Shown one piece after another: positions 8,822-16,462 of a stretch of 64,000 bases of DNA; the stretch's first letter is position 1; every line of letters begins with the position of its first letter. Below the pieces are notes generated by a model. That model was given only the letters and a program-made list of their open reading frames with translations, was not told the DNA's origin and ran no database searches. Made by a program: the position numbers and the translations under genes. This DNA comes from Deltaproteobacteria bacterium (GTDB taxonomy: Bacteria; Myxococcota_C; UBA6777), in assembly GCA_002731275.1 (NCBI GenBank), contig PCBK01000188.1, positions 1-64,000 of the forward strand, read 5' to 3'.

Positions 8822-9622
8822 ATGGAAACGATTCAACATATCATCAATCGCCTTGTCTCCTGGATTGGTTTTCTTTTTTCTCCGTCGATGCGCTTCGCCT
8901 CGATCGCCTCTCTGGTCTCTTTTCTTCTTACCTTCATCTTGATCGGTATCCCCGGACTTCTAGTCTTTTACACCACTGTCCCGATCATCTGGTTACTGTT
9001 CCCTGGTTACCCCGTCGAGAGCGTCGTCTCAGGTGATGCTACCTGGCCCTTTATCCTGTCCATCGGGTTCTTGTGGTCCGCGAGTTTTTTGATGCTGGGA
9101 TTCTTTAACCTGCTCCTTTGTCGATACCAACTGAACAAAACGATACGCATCACCATCTGCGCGCTGGCCCAATACGCCCTGATCTTGCTCGTCTGTACTC
9201 TGTCCTTCGCCAATATGTACCGTTCCAAAACGAACGCCGACTTTTACGACTATGCTGTCCATCATAAGGATGTTGCCTTCCTCAAGGTGCTGATCAAAAA
9301 AGGCCTCGTCCTCAATCCTAAGACGAAGGGACCCAAAACGATCTACCCACTTCACATCGCCGTTGCGTATGGCGACAGCTCCTTTGTGAAGGCACTCCTG
9401 AAACATGGCGCAGATATCAAGCTCCGTAACCGAGATAACGCGACCGTCTTGTACCCGGCTCTCGTGAGAAAAGACCTGAATATGCTCGCCTTCCTCCTGA
9501 AGAACGGAGCTATCCCCCCATCCAACAAAGTACGGCGCGAGAAGTACATCAGCTACCTCAAAAAGAACCCATCCCCAAAGGCCAAGGCCGTCTTGAGCTT
9601 GTTTTTGAAAACATCGAAATAA
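8822..9622 (+). CDS. Ankyrin-repeat membrane protein
   Basis: The protein has about 266 residues. Three hydrophobic segments lie in the N-terminal ~130 residues (FASIASLVSFLLTFILIGIP; FILSIGFLWSASFLMLGFF; ICALAQYALILLVCTLSF). The C-terminal half holds two to three ankyrin repeats (TIYPLHIAVAYGDSSFVKAL; LLKHGADIKLRNRDNATVLY; LNMLAFLLKNGAIP). The ATG at 8822 begins just before the first membrane segment; an in-frame ATG at 8651 overlaps the previous gene and would add 57 residues with no membrane function. The ankyrin part is probably cytoplasmic and binds a partner protein. A family A repeat begins 75 bases after the stop. Confidence 0.75.
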   Translation: METIQHIINRLVSWIGFLFSPSMRFASIASLVSFLLTFILIGIPGLLVFYTTVPIIWLLFPGYPVESVVSGDATWPFILSIGFLWSASFLMLGFFNLLLCRYQLNKTIRITICALAQYALILLVCTLSFANMYRSKTNADFYDYAVHHKDVAFLKVLIKKGLVLNPKTKGPKTIYPLHIAVAYGDSSFVKALLKHGADIKLRNRDNATVLYPALVRKDLNMLAFLLKNGAIPPSNKVRREKYISYLKKNPSPKAKAVLSLFLKTSK

Positions 9623-9652
9623 TGTGCTACGTGTTGACAAACGAATACAAAC

Positions 9653-9674
9653 GGAACCCTGTCTGTACGGTTCC
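9653..9674. terminator. Possible stem-loop after the ankyrin gene
   Basis: GGAACC (9653-9658) pairs with GGTTCC (9669-9674) across a 10-base loop, 30 bases after the stop codon. No T-run follows, so it may be a processing or pause hairpin rather than an intrinsic terminator. Confidence 0.3.
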
Positions 9675-9697
9675 CAGAATATAAATGCCCGTTCCCA

Positions 9698-9805
9698 GCG
9701 CTCGAAGAGCGCAACACAGACGATGTGTGAGCATCGTGGGTCTGGGGTCTACGACCCCAGGCGGGTGTGGGCAGCCAGCCCACTATGCCAAGCGGAGCGC
9801 GGCAG
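9698..9805 (-). repeat. Family A repeat, copy A1
   Basis: Four hairpins occur in order: GCGCTCgaaGAGCGC (9698-9712), CGATGtgtgagCATCG (9721-9736), CTGGGGTctacgACCCCAG (9742-9760) and GTGGGCagccaGCCCAC (9767-9783), then GCCAAGCGGAGCGCGGCAG. The order is the reverse of the copies at 14.3, 25.0, 40.3 and 44.1 kb. Confidence 0.85.
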
Positions 9806-10012
9806 CAATACGCTTGAATGATAAGGGGTTTCTTTGGGGAGGGGGTCCTTTTTTGTGTGGATAGTACTTTAGTACGACTGTGTACCTTTTTGATCTTTTT
9901 TGACAAACCGTACTTTCGGTTCTGCGAATGTCTGTTGGTATTTCGTATCCTGTATTCAGAAACAACGAGCAAGGTTGCTCAACTTCACTCACACATATAC
10001 GGAGTCCCAGCG

Positions 10013-10996
10013 ATGCAAAACTTGAACGGTCAATATTCCCTCAGCGAACAATCACTCATGAACGCAGTCATTTGCACAAAGTATGGTGCTCCCGAAGTCT
10101 TGGAGTTGCAAGAGGTCAAAACGCCCGAACCAAAAGATGATGAGGTGCGCATTCGTATTCACTTCACGAGTGTGACGGCGAGTGACAGCCTTATCAGGGG
10201 ATTGGAATTTCCGTTCCTCCCGAGAATGGTCTTGCAGATGATCTTTGGCTTTGGCAAACCACGCAATCCAATCATGGGGATGGTTTGTGCGGGTGTTGTC
10301 GATAAAGTCGGAAAGAATGTCACCAAGTTCAAAGTGGGTGATGAGGTGGTCGCATATGGCTCAAAGTCTCCGACAAAGAGACGCTTTGGTTCGTATGCTG
10401 AGTTCATTTGTCTGCCAGAAGACTGGTTCTTGACAAAAAAACCTTCCTCGATCTCATTCAAGGAAGCAGCAGCCATCCCATATGGCGGTTTGATCGCTGA
10501 CTTCTACACAGAAAAAGCAGGCATCCAACCTGGTCAAAAGGTACTCATCTACGGTGCCTCCGGGAGTATTGGGACTGCCGCCCTCCAGCTCGCAAAGCAC
10601 ATCGGTGTAGAAGTGACTGCTGTATGTAGTGCTCGGAACTTCGGTCTCGTTGAATACCTTGGGGCTGATAAAATGATCGACTACACCAGTCCAGACGCTG
10701 TGTCCCAACTCGAAGAGTACGATGTTGTCCTCGATGCAGTCGGTGAGACAAAGACCTCGGATGTGAAAGAGGCGAGCAAGCACGCGCTTCGGGATGGTGG
10801 TCGTTATGTCTCTGTGGACAATGGGACGCCTAACCCGAAAATCACGTCGTTCATGAAGATTATTGAGATGGCTGGAAAGGGTGAGCTGAAGCCAGTCATC
10901 GACAGGACATTCTCTCTGACGGACATTGTCGAAGCACATCACTATGTGGACCGAGGCCACAAAAAAGGCAATGTGATGATTGAAGTGAATCAATAG
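10013..10996 (+). CDS. Zinc-independent MDR oxidoreductase (quinone-oxidoreductase-like)
   Basis: The protein has about 327 residues of the medium-chain dehydrogenase/reductase superfamily. The N-terminal GroES-like domain opens with AVICTKYGAPEVLELQEVKT and contains GMVCAGVVDKVGKNVTKFKVGDEV. The NAD(P)-binding domain has VLIYGASGSIGTAALQLAKH with the AxGxxG-type signature of the quinone-reductase branch, then DVVLDAVG. The C-terminus GRYVSVDNG ... AHHYVDRGHKKGNVMIEV is typical. No catalytic-zinc Cys/His set was seen. GGAG 8 bases before ATG 10013 sets the start; the ATG at 10058 is the alternative. Substrate and physiological role are unknown. Confidence 0.85.
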   Translation: MQNLNGQYSLSEQSLMNAVICTKYGAPEVLELQEVKTPEPKDDEVRIRIHFTSVTASDSLIRGLEFPFLPRMVLQMIFGFGKPRNPIMGMVCAGVVDKVGKNVTKFKVGDEVVAYGSKSPTKRRFGSYAEFICLPEDWFLTKKPSSISFKEAAAIPYGGLIADFYTEKAGIQPGQKVLIYGASGSIGTAALQLAKHIGVEVTAVCSARNFGLVEYLGADKMIDYTSPDAVSQLEEYDVVLDAVGETKTSDVKEASKHALRDGGRYVSVDNGTPNPKITSFMKIIEMAGKGELKPVIDRTFSLTDIVEAHHYVDRGHKKGNVMIEVNQ

Positions 10997-11206
10997 AAGA
11001 AGGATTAGTTTGTGCTTACGCCTGTCTCGATGGTCGAGGAGCAAGACTATTTCAAGCAAAAAGGGGCGCGTGACAGTTCCTTCCAAAGCCCTGTACAAAA
11101 TGACGAAGATGTCGTATCTTCAGTGGCTATATGATCGAATGAATCGGGGTAAGACCATTCGGAGAAAGAGTTGGTTTGGCCCTTTGTGTCGTTGAAAGGA
11201 AGGAAT

Positions 11207-14200
11207 ATGCGAGAGCGTCAAGTCTTGTACAGATGTTTTCATCTGTTGATCTTTTTTGTAACATTGTTTGTGGGTTGTGATTGTCAGGAGACAGGTGGGC
11301 TCGGTTCAACGCGCCATCTCGTTGCAGCTCCCGAGAGCATTTCTTTCGACGCACAAGAGGGGCAGGAGCAAACCCAGGAGGTGAAGATCACTGCGAAGGT
11401 TGGAGCCATTCAGATTGAGAGTGTCAGTCTGATCACTGGTAAGTCCCACTTTACATTGCTGCAGGATACACTCCCAACGCTCCCGATGACCCTTGAAGAG
11501 GGGGCATCTTTTACACTCAAGATTACCTACAAGGCTCCAGCGGGGACGCCGCCTACAGGTCTCCTTCGGGTTGTGAGTGATTCGACGATCCCAGCAGAGG
11601 GCAAGTTGGACATTCCATTACTCACACAGCTCAACAACCAGCGCCTGACACTGACGCCTAACCCTGCGAACTTCGGTGGTCTCGAAGAAGGCCAGGACAA
11701 AGAGATCGAGGTGGTTGGTAAAAATGAAGGTCGTGCGGTCCTCAATATCGAGAAGATTGAGAAGGACGCCAGTAGCAGTCCGGCCTTTACGTTCCCTGAT
11801 GGGCTGCCCAAGACGCCCCTTGAAGTCAAACCTGGAGAGAGCTTCAAATTTAAGATCAAATTCTCCCCAACACAGCGTAAGCCCGACCTTGGGAAGATCT
11901 TGTTTACATGTAAAGGTGGGTGTTCACCTGAAGATCCCAACCCAAATAACCGCAAAGATCCGTTTATTTTGCCACTGAGTGGGACGATCGCGATACCTTC
12001 GATTGAGGTCGAGCCAAATGCCCTTGATTATGGTTTTGTGCAGAGCGGGAAGGTAGTGACGAAGACATTCAAGGTGAGGAACCGGGGCGCCGCGCTGTTG
12101 AAGATCAGTCAGATTACCTTTAAGGCGGGTTCCAGTGGTGCGTTCTTTATGCCAGTCCTCGAAAATATCGATATCCAACCGGGCGCCAACAAGGACGTCG
12201 CTGTCGAATACAAGCCCAGCGCAGTCGTTGAGAACAGAGGGACTGTTGAGATCCACAGTAATGATCCTTCGAAGAAGGTGATCGAGGTCCAATTACTTGG
12301 GAAGGTCTCGGCACCAAAGATCAAGGTGACACCGACAAAGTTGGCTTTTGGGAAGGCACCTATCAAGAAGATCTTATGTGTGACCATCGCGAATGTCGGT
12401 GATCAACCACTTGAGGTCGAACCTGCGACACTTGTGGCTGGGACGTCTGCTGAGTTCAAGCTCGAAAAAGCACCTGTGAAGATCACGCTCCAACCCAACG
12501 GAAATGACAAGCTTTGTGTTGTGTATACACCTGTCGATGCAGTGAATGATGTGGGGACATTGAGGCTCAAGAGTAACGATCCGGCGAGTAAGATTGTCGA
12601 CGTGGCTTTGACGGGCGAGGGGCTTGCGCCGAAAGTTTGTGATCTTGTCGCGCGGCCTTCGACGATCAATTATGGTTTGAGTGTGCTTGGACGTGCGAGG
12701 GTCGAAAAACTCGAATGGTACAACACTGGAGCGGCTGATTGTACGGTGACACGTTTTGGTGTCGCGACGGACAGGAGTGGTTTTCCTCCTTATCTTGGGC
12801 CGGAGGTGTTCTCGATCAGCAATCTACCTGCACAGTGTTCATCTGGTACATGTAACCCTCCATTGATTGTGAAGGCCGGGAACGCCTTTACGATGGATGT
12901 GACCTTTCTACCTATCCACGAGAAGAAGGGGATCAACAGCAATCCTCCGTTGACTGGGAGTGTGACCGTTAGTACCAACGGGACACCTAATAATCGGGTC
13001 GCGCAGCTCTCAGGACTCGCTGTTCCCGGATGTGTTTCAGTGGTTCCAGATGTGATTGATTTTGGATTGACGACGATCAACTGTTCATCTAAAAATGAAT
13101 CGGTCTTGATTTACAATACATGTCCAAGAGAAGTCACGGTCTCAAAGGTGCGCTTCAAGAATGTGCCATCTGGTGGATTTCAGATCACGAAGTCTCCGAC
13201 AGTTCCCTTTAAGATCCCATCTGGAAAGACAGTGGAGATTGGGCTTCGTTACAAAGCGGGTGCGACACCTAAACAGGAGAACGCGACACTTGATATCGAA
13301 CACTCATTGACCCAATTGTCTCCGGTCAGTGTTGCTTTGTCTGCGGCTGTGACGACAACGGCGGACCAGACGGATACATTCAAGCAAGCGAGTAACGAGA
13401 AGGCCGACATCTTATTTGTCATTGACAATTCGTGTTCGATGTCAGCCGAGCAGAACACCCTTAAAAAGAACCTGGGGATCTTTTTGCAGTGGGCGAAGAC
13501 GCTCAATGCGGATTATCATATTGGTGTGACGACGACGGATGTGCGGAAGATCGCGAGACCTGTTCCTGGTACATTACGTGGTTCGCCCAATATCATCACA
13601 CCGACGACACCCAATCCAGAAGCAGTGTTCCGCAACAACGCGACACCAGGGACATCTGGGGATGCTCCTGAGTCTGGACTTCAAGCGGCGCACTTGGCGT
13701 TGACACCACCTCTTTCGACAGGTGCCAATAAAGGGTTTTTGCGACAAGATGCGACGCTGACGATTGTTGTGGTCTCAGATGAGTCTGATCAGTCGACGAA
13801 CTCGACGGGATTTTATCTCAACTTCTTCCGTAACTTGAAGGGTGGACCCAGAGCGGATAGATTCCGACTGCATGCGATTATTGGGATTGACCCCACCAAT
13901 AAACAGGTCCTAAATTGTAAGTCAGGAAACAGCAGCAGCAACTTCGATGGTGGGTATTCTGGTGGACGATATGCGGATGTCGCGACGAAGACAGGGGGCT
14001 TTGTTGAGTCGATTTGTCTCTCTGATTGGTCGAACTATTTTAAGAAAATTGGGACACTGACATTTTCGTTACGCAAGAAGTTCTTCTTGAGCCGTGCTGC
14101 CGATCCCAAGTCGATTGTTGTCAAAGTGAACGGTGCCGTTCAGGCAACAGGCGCAAGCACATGGGTGTATGACGCGACCTCGAACAGTATCGACTTCTCA

Positions 14201-14257
14201 ACTGCACCCAAGGCCGGCTCGACGATCCAAGTCAGCTACAAAGCCATCTGCTTCTGA
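11207..14257 (+). CDS. Lipoprotein with choice-of-anchor-D repeats and a VWA domain
   Basis: The protein has about 1016 residues. The signal peptide ends in a lipobox-like LFVGC. Residues ~35-720 hold at least five Ig-like ASPM-SPD-2-Hydin/choice-of-anchor-D modules (ALDYGFVQSGKVVTKTFKVR; KLAFGKAPIKKILCVTIAN; VIDFGLTTINCSSK). A von Willebrand A domain begins near residue 737 with an intact MIDAS start DNSCS in FVIDNSCSMS. The last ~55 residues form a conserved beta module (VVKVNG ... VYDATSNSIDF) shared with the paralogue at 25195-28272. AAGGAAGGA precedes ATG 11207. It is probably displayed on the outer membrane, with an adhesive or ligand-binding role inferred from the domains. A family A repeat begins 36 bases after the stop. 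Confidence 0.85.
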   Translation: MRERQVLYRCFHLLIFFVTLFVGCDCQETGGLGSTRHLVAAPESISFDAQEGQEQTQEVKITAKVGAIQIESVSLITGKSHFTLLQDTLPTLPMTLEEGASFTLKITYKAPAGTPPTGLLRVVSDSTIPAEGKLDIPLLTQLNNQRLTLTPNPANFGGLEEGQDKEIEVVGKNEGRAVLNIEKIEKDASSSPAFTFPDGLPKTPLEVKPGESFKFKIKFSPTQRKPDLGKILFTCKGGCSPEDPNPNNRKDPFILPLSGTIAIPSIEVEPNALDYGFVQSGKVVTKTFKVRNRGAALLKISQITFKAGSSGAFFMPVLENIDIQPGANKDVAVEYKPSAVVENRGTVEIHSNDPSKKVIEVQLLGKVSAPKIKVTPTKLAFGKAPIKKILCVTIANVGDQPLEVEPATLVAGTSAEFKLEKAPVKITLQPNGNDKLCVVYTPVDAVNDVGTLRLKSNDPASKIVDVALTGEGLAPKVCDLVARPSTINYGLSVLGRARVEKLEWYNTGAADCTVTRFGVATDRSGFPPYLGPEVFSISNLPAQCSSGTCNPPLIVKAGNAFTMDVTFLPIHEKKGINSNPPLTGSVTVSTNGTPNNRVAQLSGLAVPGCVSVVPDVIDFGLTTINCSSKNESVLIYNTCPREVTVSKVRFKNVPSGGFQITKSPTVPFKIPSGKTVEIGLRYKAGATPKQENATLDIEHSLTQLSPVSVALSAAVTTTADQTDTFKQASNEKADILFVIDNSCSMSAEQNTLKKNLGIFLQWAKTLNADYHIGVTTTDVRKIARPVPGTLRGSPNIITPTTPNPEAVFRNNATPGTSGDAPESGLQAAHLALTPPLSTGANKGFLRQDATLTIVVVSDESDQSTNSTGFYLNFFRNLKGGPRADRFRLHAIIGIDPTNKQVLNCKSGNSSSNFDGGYSGGRYADVATKTGGFVESICLSDWSNYFKKIGTLTFSLRKKFFLSRAADPKSIVVKVNGAVQATGASTWVYDATSNSIDFSTAPKAGSTIQVSYKAICF

Positions 14258-14292
14258 TTCCTCTTTCCTCCCCAGCCTACTTGCCTCTACGA

Positions 14293-14416
14293 CTGCCGCG
14301 CTCCGCTTGGCATAGTGGGTTTGCCAGGCGTGCGCGCCCCCGGCCACACCCGCCTGGGGCTTTCACCCCAGACCCCACGATGTTATCACATCGCTTTTGT
14401 TGCGCTCTTCGAGCGC
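14293..14416 (+). repeat. Family A repeat, copy A2 (rearranged first hairpin)
   Basis: It starts with TGCCGCGCTCCGCTTGGCAT and ends with GCGCTCttcGAGCGC. The CTGGGGctttcaCCCCAG and CGATGttatcaCATCG hairpins are retained. The GTGGGC hairpin is replaced by a longer segment containing GGCGtgcgCGCC. The copy lies 36 bases after the stop codon of the VWA lipoprotein. Confidence 0.85.
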
Positions 14417-14510
14417 TATGCGGCGGTTTGTCGGCTCCCGCCTATGCTCGACTGCTGCAAAGCAGCACTCTCGCGGTGCGCGTCGTGACTTCCAGCACGA
14501 AGGGAATCTG

Positions 14511-14560
14511 GGGAGGAGAGTTTGTTGAGGCGTATGTTGTAAAGTGTACGAAGCAATAAG
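14511..14560 (+). repeat. Family B repeat, partial copy B2
   Basis: GGGGAGGAGAGTTTGTTGAG, then GCGTATGTTGTAAAGTGTACGAAG, matches the central block of family B. Neither the leading hairpins nor the ACGTCCGCCGG tail is present. Confidence 0.7.
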
Positions 14561-14579
14561 CCCGATGAAGAAAGAATAA

Positions 14580-14815
14580 CCCCCTCAGTCCGAGAGCTTG
14601 CTCGTCCAACTCCCCCTGTCCAATTTCATTGGCAAAGGGAGCGATACAAGACCCCCTCAGTCCGACCTGCGGTCGTCCAGCTCCCCCTGCTGTTCAAGCC
14701 TCGATATTCTCGGCTTGGCAAGGGGAGCGATACAAGACCCCCTCAGACGGGCTTCGCCCGCCAGCTCCCCCTGTGAGACCTACGCTTTGCTTCGGTCGAC
14801 AAGGGGAGCGATACA
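14580..14815 (+). repeat. Family C: three tandem hairpin units
   Basis: Three units (14580-14651, 14652-14737, 14738-14815) share CCCCCTCAG, then a variable arm, then (C)AGCTCCCCCTG, a second variable arm, and AAGGGGAGCGATACA. The conserved CTCCCCCT and AAGGGGAG form the base of a hairpin. The inner arms differ: the first arms are GAGAGCttGCTCGTC, GACctgcgGTC and ACGGGCttcGCCCG; the tips of the second are CAATTTCATTG, GCCTCGATATTCTCGGC and CGCTTTGCTTCGG. Unit length varies (72, 86, 78) with the arms. Confidence 0.85.
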
Positions 14816-14865
14816 TATCAAACGATACATCGCGATGTAAGCCAAATATTCGAGTATATCGGATA

Positions 14866-15099
14866 AATGGTCCCTCCTCTCGAAAGGCTTGAGAGGAGGG
14901 AAGAGCCGAAGGCTCAGGGTGGAGAGTTTGTAGAGGCGGATGATTGCAAGTGAAGACGCAAAAAACCCACTGAAAGTACGAAAGCAACCGAGCTTTCCAA
15001 GGATGTCGCCTGCGACATACGCCAGGAAGGAGGGGGTGAACTCGTGGAATAAGGGGAGTTTGCGGAGACACAAGTGCAACGTCCGCCGGATCAATATTC
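14866..15099 (+). repeat. Family B repeat, copy B3
   Basis: The leading hairpin is CCCTCCTCTC/GAGAGGAGGG (14872-14900). The second is GAGCCgaaGGCTC (14903-14915). Then come the GGAGAGTTTGT block, the text GTGAAGACGCAAAAAACCCA, a cargo hairpin ATGTCGCctGCGACAT (15003-15018) and the tail ACAAGTGCAACGTCCGCCGG. Confidence 0.85.
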
Positions 15100-15124
15100 T
15101 AGAATCCCCCGTGTATGTAGAGTA

Positions 15125-15290
15125 AATAGTCCCTCCTCTCGAAAGGCTTGAGAGGAGGGAAGAGCCGAAGGCTCAGGGAGGAGAGTTTGTTGAGGCATAT
15201 GTTGCAAAGCGCACGAAGCAAACGTCCTCATAGGACAGCTTTGCTTTGGACGCAACTGCAACGTCTGCCGGATCAGATTTCAAGCAAAAC
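15125..15290 (+). repeat. Family B repeat, copy B4
   Basis: The leading hairpin lies at 15131-15159 and GAGCCgaaGGCTC at 15162-15174. The central block continues with the GTCCTcatAGGAC hairpin (15224-15236) as in B1, then the ACGTCTGCCGG tail. It lacks the GTGAAGACGC segment of B3 and B5, so the family has two alternative middles. Confidence 0.85.
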
Positions 15291-15305
15291 CACGTGTATA
15301 TCGGT

Positions 15306-15545
15306 AGAATAGTCCCTTCTCTCGAAAGAGTTGAGAGGAGGGAAGTCACGAAGTGACAGGGTGGAGAGTTTGTTGAGGCGTATGTTGCAAGTGAAGACGC
15401 AAAAAACCCACTGCAAATAAGCGAGTAGAAGGGAATGCAAGGATATGGCCTTGCTATATCCGCCTGCAAGATGGGGATGATTTGGTGGAGTCAGGGGAGT
15501 TTGCGGAGACACAAGTGCAACGTCCGCCGGAGCAGATTTCTAGCT
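15306..15545 (+). repeat. Family B repeat, copy B5
   Basis: The leading hairpin is CCCTTCTCTC/GAGAGGAGGG (15314-15342, one G-U-type pair). The second hairpin has changed to GTCACgaaGTGAC (15345-15357). The middle is the GTGAAGACGC type, with cargo hairpin GGATATGGCcttGCTATATCC (15441-15461). The tail is ACGTCCGCCGGAGCAG. Confidence 0.85.
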
Positions 15546-15570
15546 AAATCACGTATATGTCGGCGAAAAA

Positions 15571-15605
15571 CCCCTTTTTTCTCCAAAGGCTGGAGAGAAA
15601 GGAGT
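15571..15605 (+). repeat. Family B leading-hairpin remnant (B6)
   Basis: A TTTTTTCTCC arm, loop AAAGGCT, and GGAGAGAAAGG occupy the position and loop of the family B leading hairpin, with a different but still paired stem. No central block follows. Confidence 0.55.
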
Positions 15606-15731
15606 TGGGGGATTGTAGGGGTTGTTGGAGTGCCCTCTGGAAAGTCTACTTGTGTTTTGTTGGAAAGAGGCTTATTTTTCCTGTGCGCATTTTTCTGCTT
15701 TTTCTGTTTCTTTGGTGTGTTGGAGTTGGTC

Positions 15732-16082
15732 ATGGCAGATTCTGAGACGTTGTTTTTTTCTAGACAAAGCCCACCCGAACAAGGCGCGCGGTTGGTTGAA
15801 ACGATTTGTGGATGCAAGTGGTCAATGACTGTCTTTCGTTTGCTTTCGAATGATATTTGTCGACCTGGTGCGATGGTGCGGAGTGTTGAAGGATTGACAA
15901 CGAAAGTGTTGAATCAATGTCTACGCAAGAATGTTGAATTTGGTACCATCGAACGAACAGCCTACCCCGAGATCCCTCCCCGAGTAGAATATCATCTCAC
16001 ACCTCTTGGTCATCGTCTAATCGACATCCTTGGTCAAATCGAAATGTTACAAGAGGAGTTTGTACTCTTTGAACATGAGTGA
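15732..16082 (+). CDS. HxlR-family winged-helix transcriptional regulator
   Basis: The protein has about 116 residues. The HxlR signature is visible: an N-terminal Cys-containing CGCKWSMTVFRLL, then the recognition region SVEGLTTKVLNQCLRKN, and the wing with PRVEYHLTPLGHRLIDIL. HxlR proteins are MarR-like dimeric DNA-binding regulators that often sense redox or electrophiles through the N-terminal cysteine. GGAG 6 bases before ATG 15732 fixes the start. No adjacent target gene is obvious: the upstream DNA is the repeat cluster and a large lipoprotein gene lies ~380 bases downstream. Confidence 0.85.
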   Translation: MADSETLFFSRQSPPEQGARLVETICGCKWSMTVFRLLSNDICRPGAMVRSVEGLTTKVLNQCLRKNVEFGTIERTAYPEIPPRVEYHLTPLGHRLIDILGQIEMLQEEFVLFEHE

Positions 16083-16106
16083 TAAACTGCTCGATCTTGT
16101 AAGAAT

Positions 16107-16153
16107 ATTGTGGAGTGTGATTGCTCCATCTGTCCGAAGCTTTACTCCACAAT
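16107..16153. promoter_or_regulatory. Perfect 10-bp inverted repeat downstream of hxlR
   Basis: ATTGTGGAGT (16107-16116) and ACTCCACAAT (16144-16153) are perfectly complementary with a 27-base spacer. Similarity continues outward (TCTTGTAAGA and TCTTGTT). It could be an operator, an attenuator or a transcript 3' structure for the HxlR gene. The rest of 16083-16462 holds no gene. Confidence 0.4.
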
Positions 16154-16462
16154 CTTGTTGAAGGGTGCATACGTATATTTTTTAAGAATATTCAAACTTT
16201 TTTCTAGCATGTTGACTGCGCAGTGCAATTTTTTTGGTGATGTGTTTTTTCTTTTTTGATGGGATGTTGGTACACCGATTGCTTTGCGGGGAGGCCGTTT
16301 GTCCGATGAGCATGATGCTCGTCATACTTGGTTGACCTCTTCACACTTCTCAAGTGACTTTTGCGCTCTCTACGGAAATTCACCCTTTCCAGAACAGTCT
16401 TTTTCGAGAATTTGGGGGAGGTCTCATACCCAGCGCGCTCGATATGCGCCGAAGGAGATCCC

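Noticed and set aside
14580-15545. CRISPR array
   Set aside because: Repeats are long, of unequal length and contain hairpin cargo; there are no uniform spacers and no cas genes in the window.
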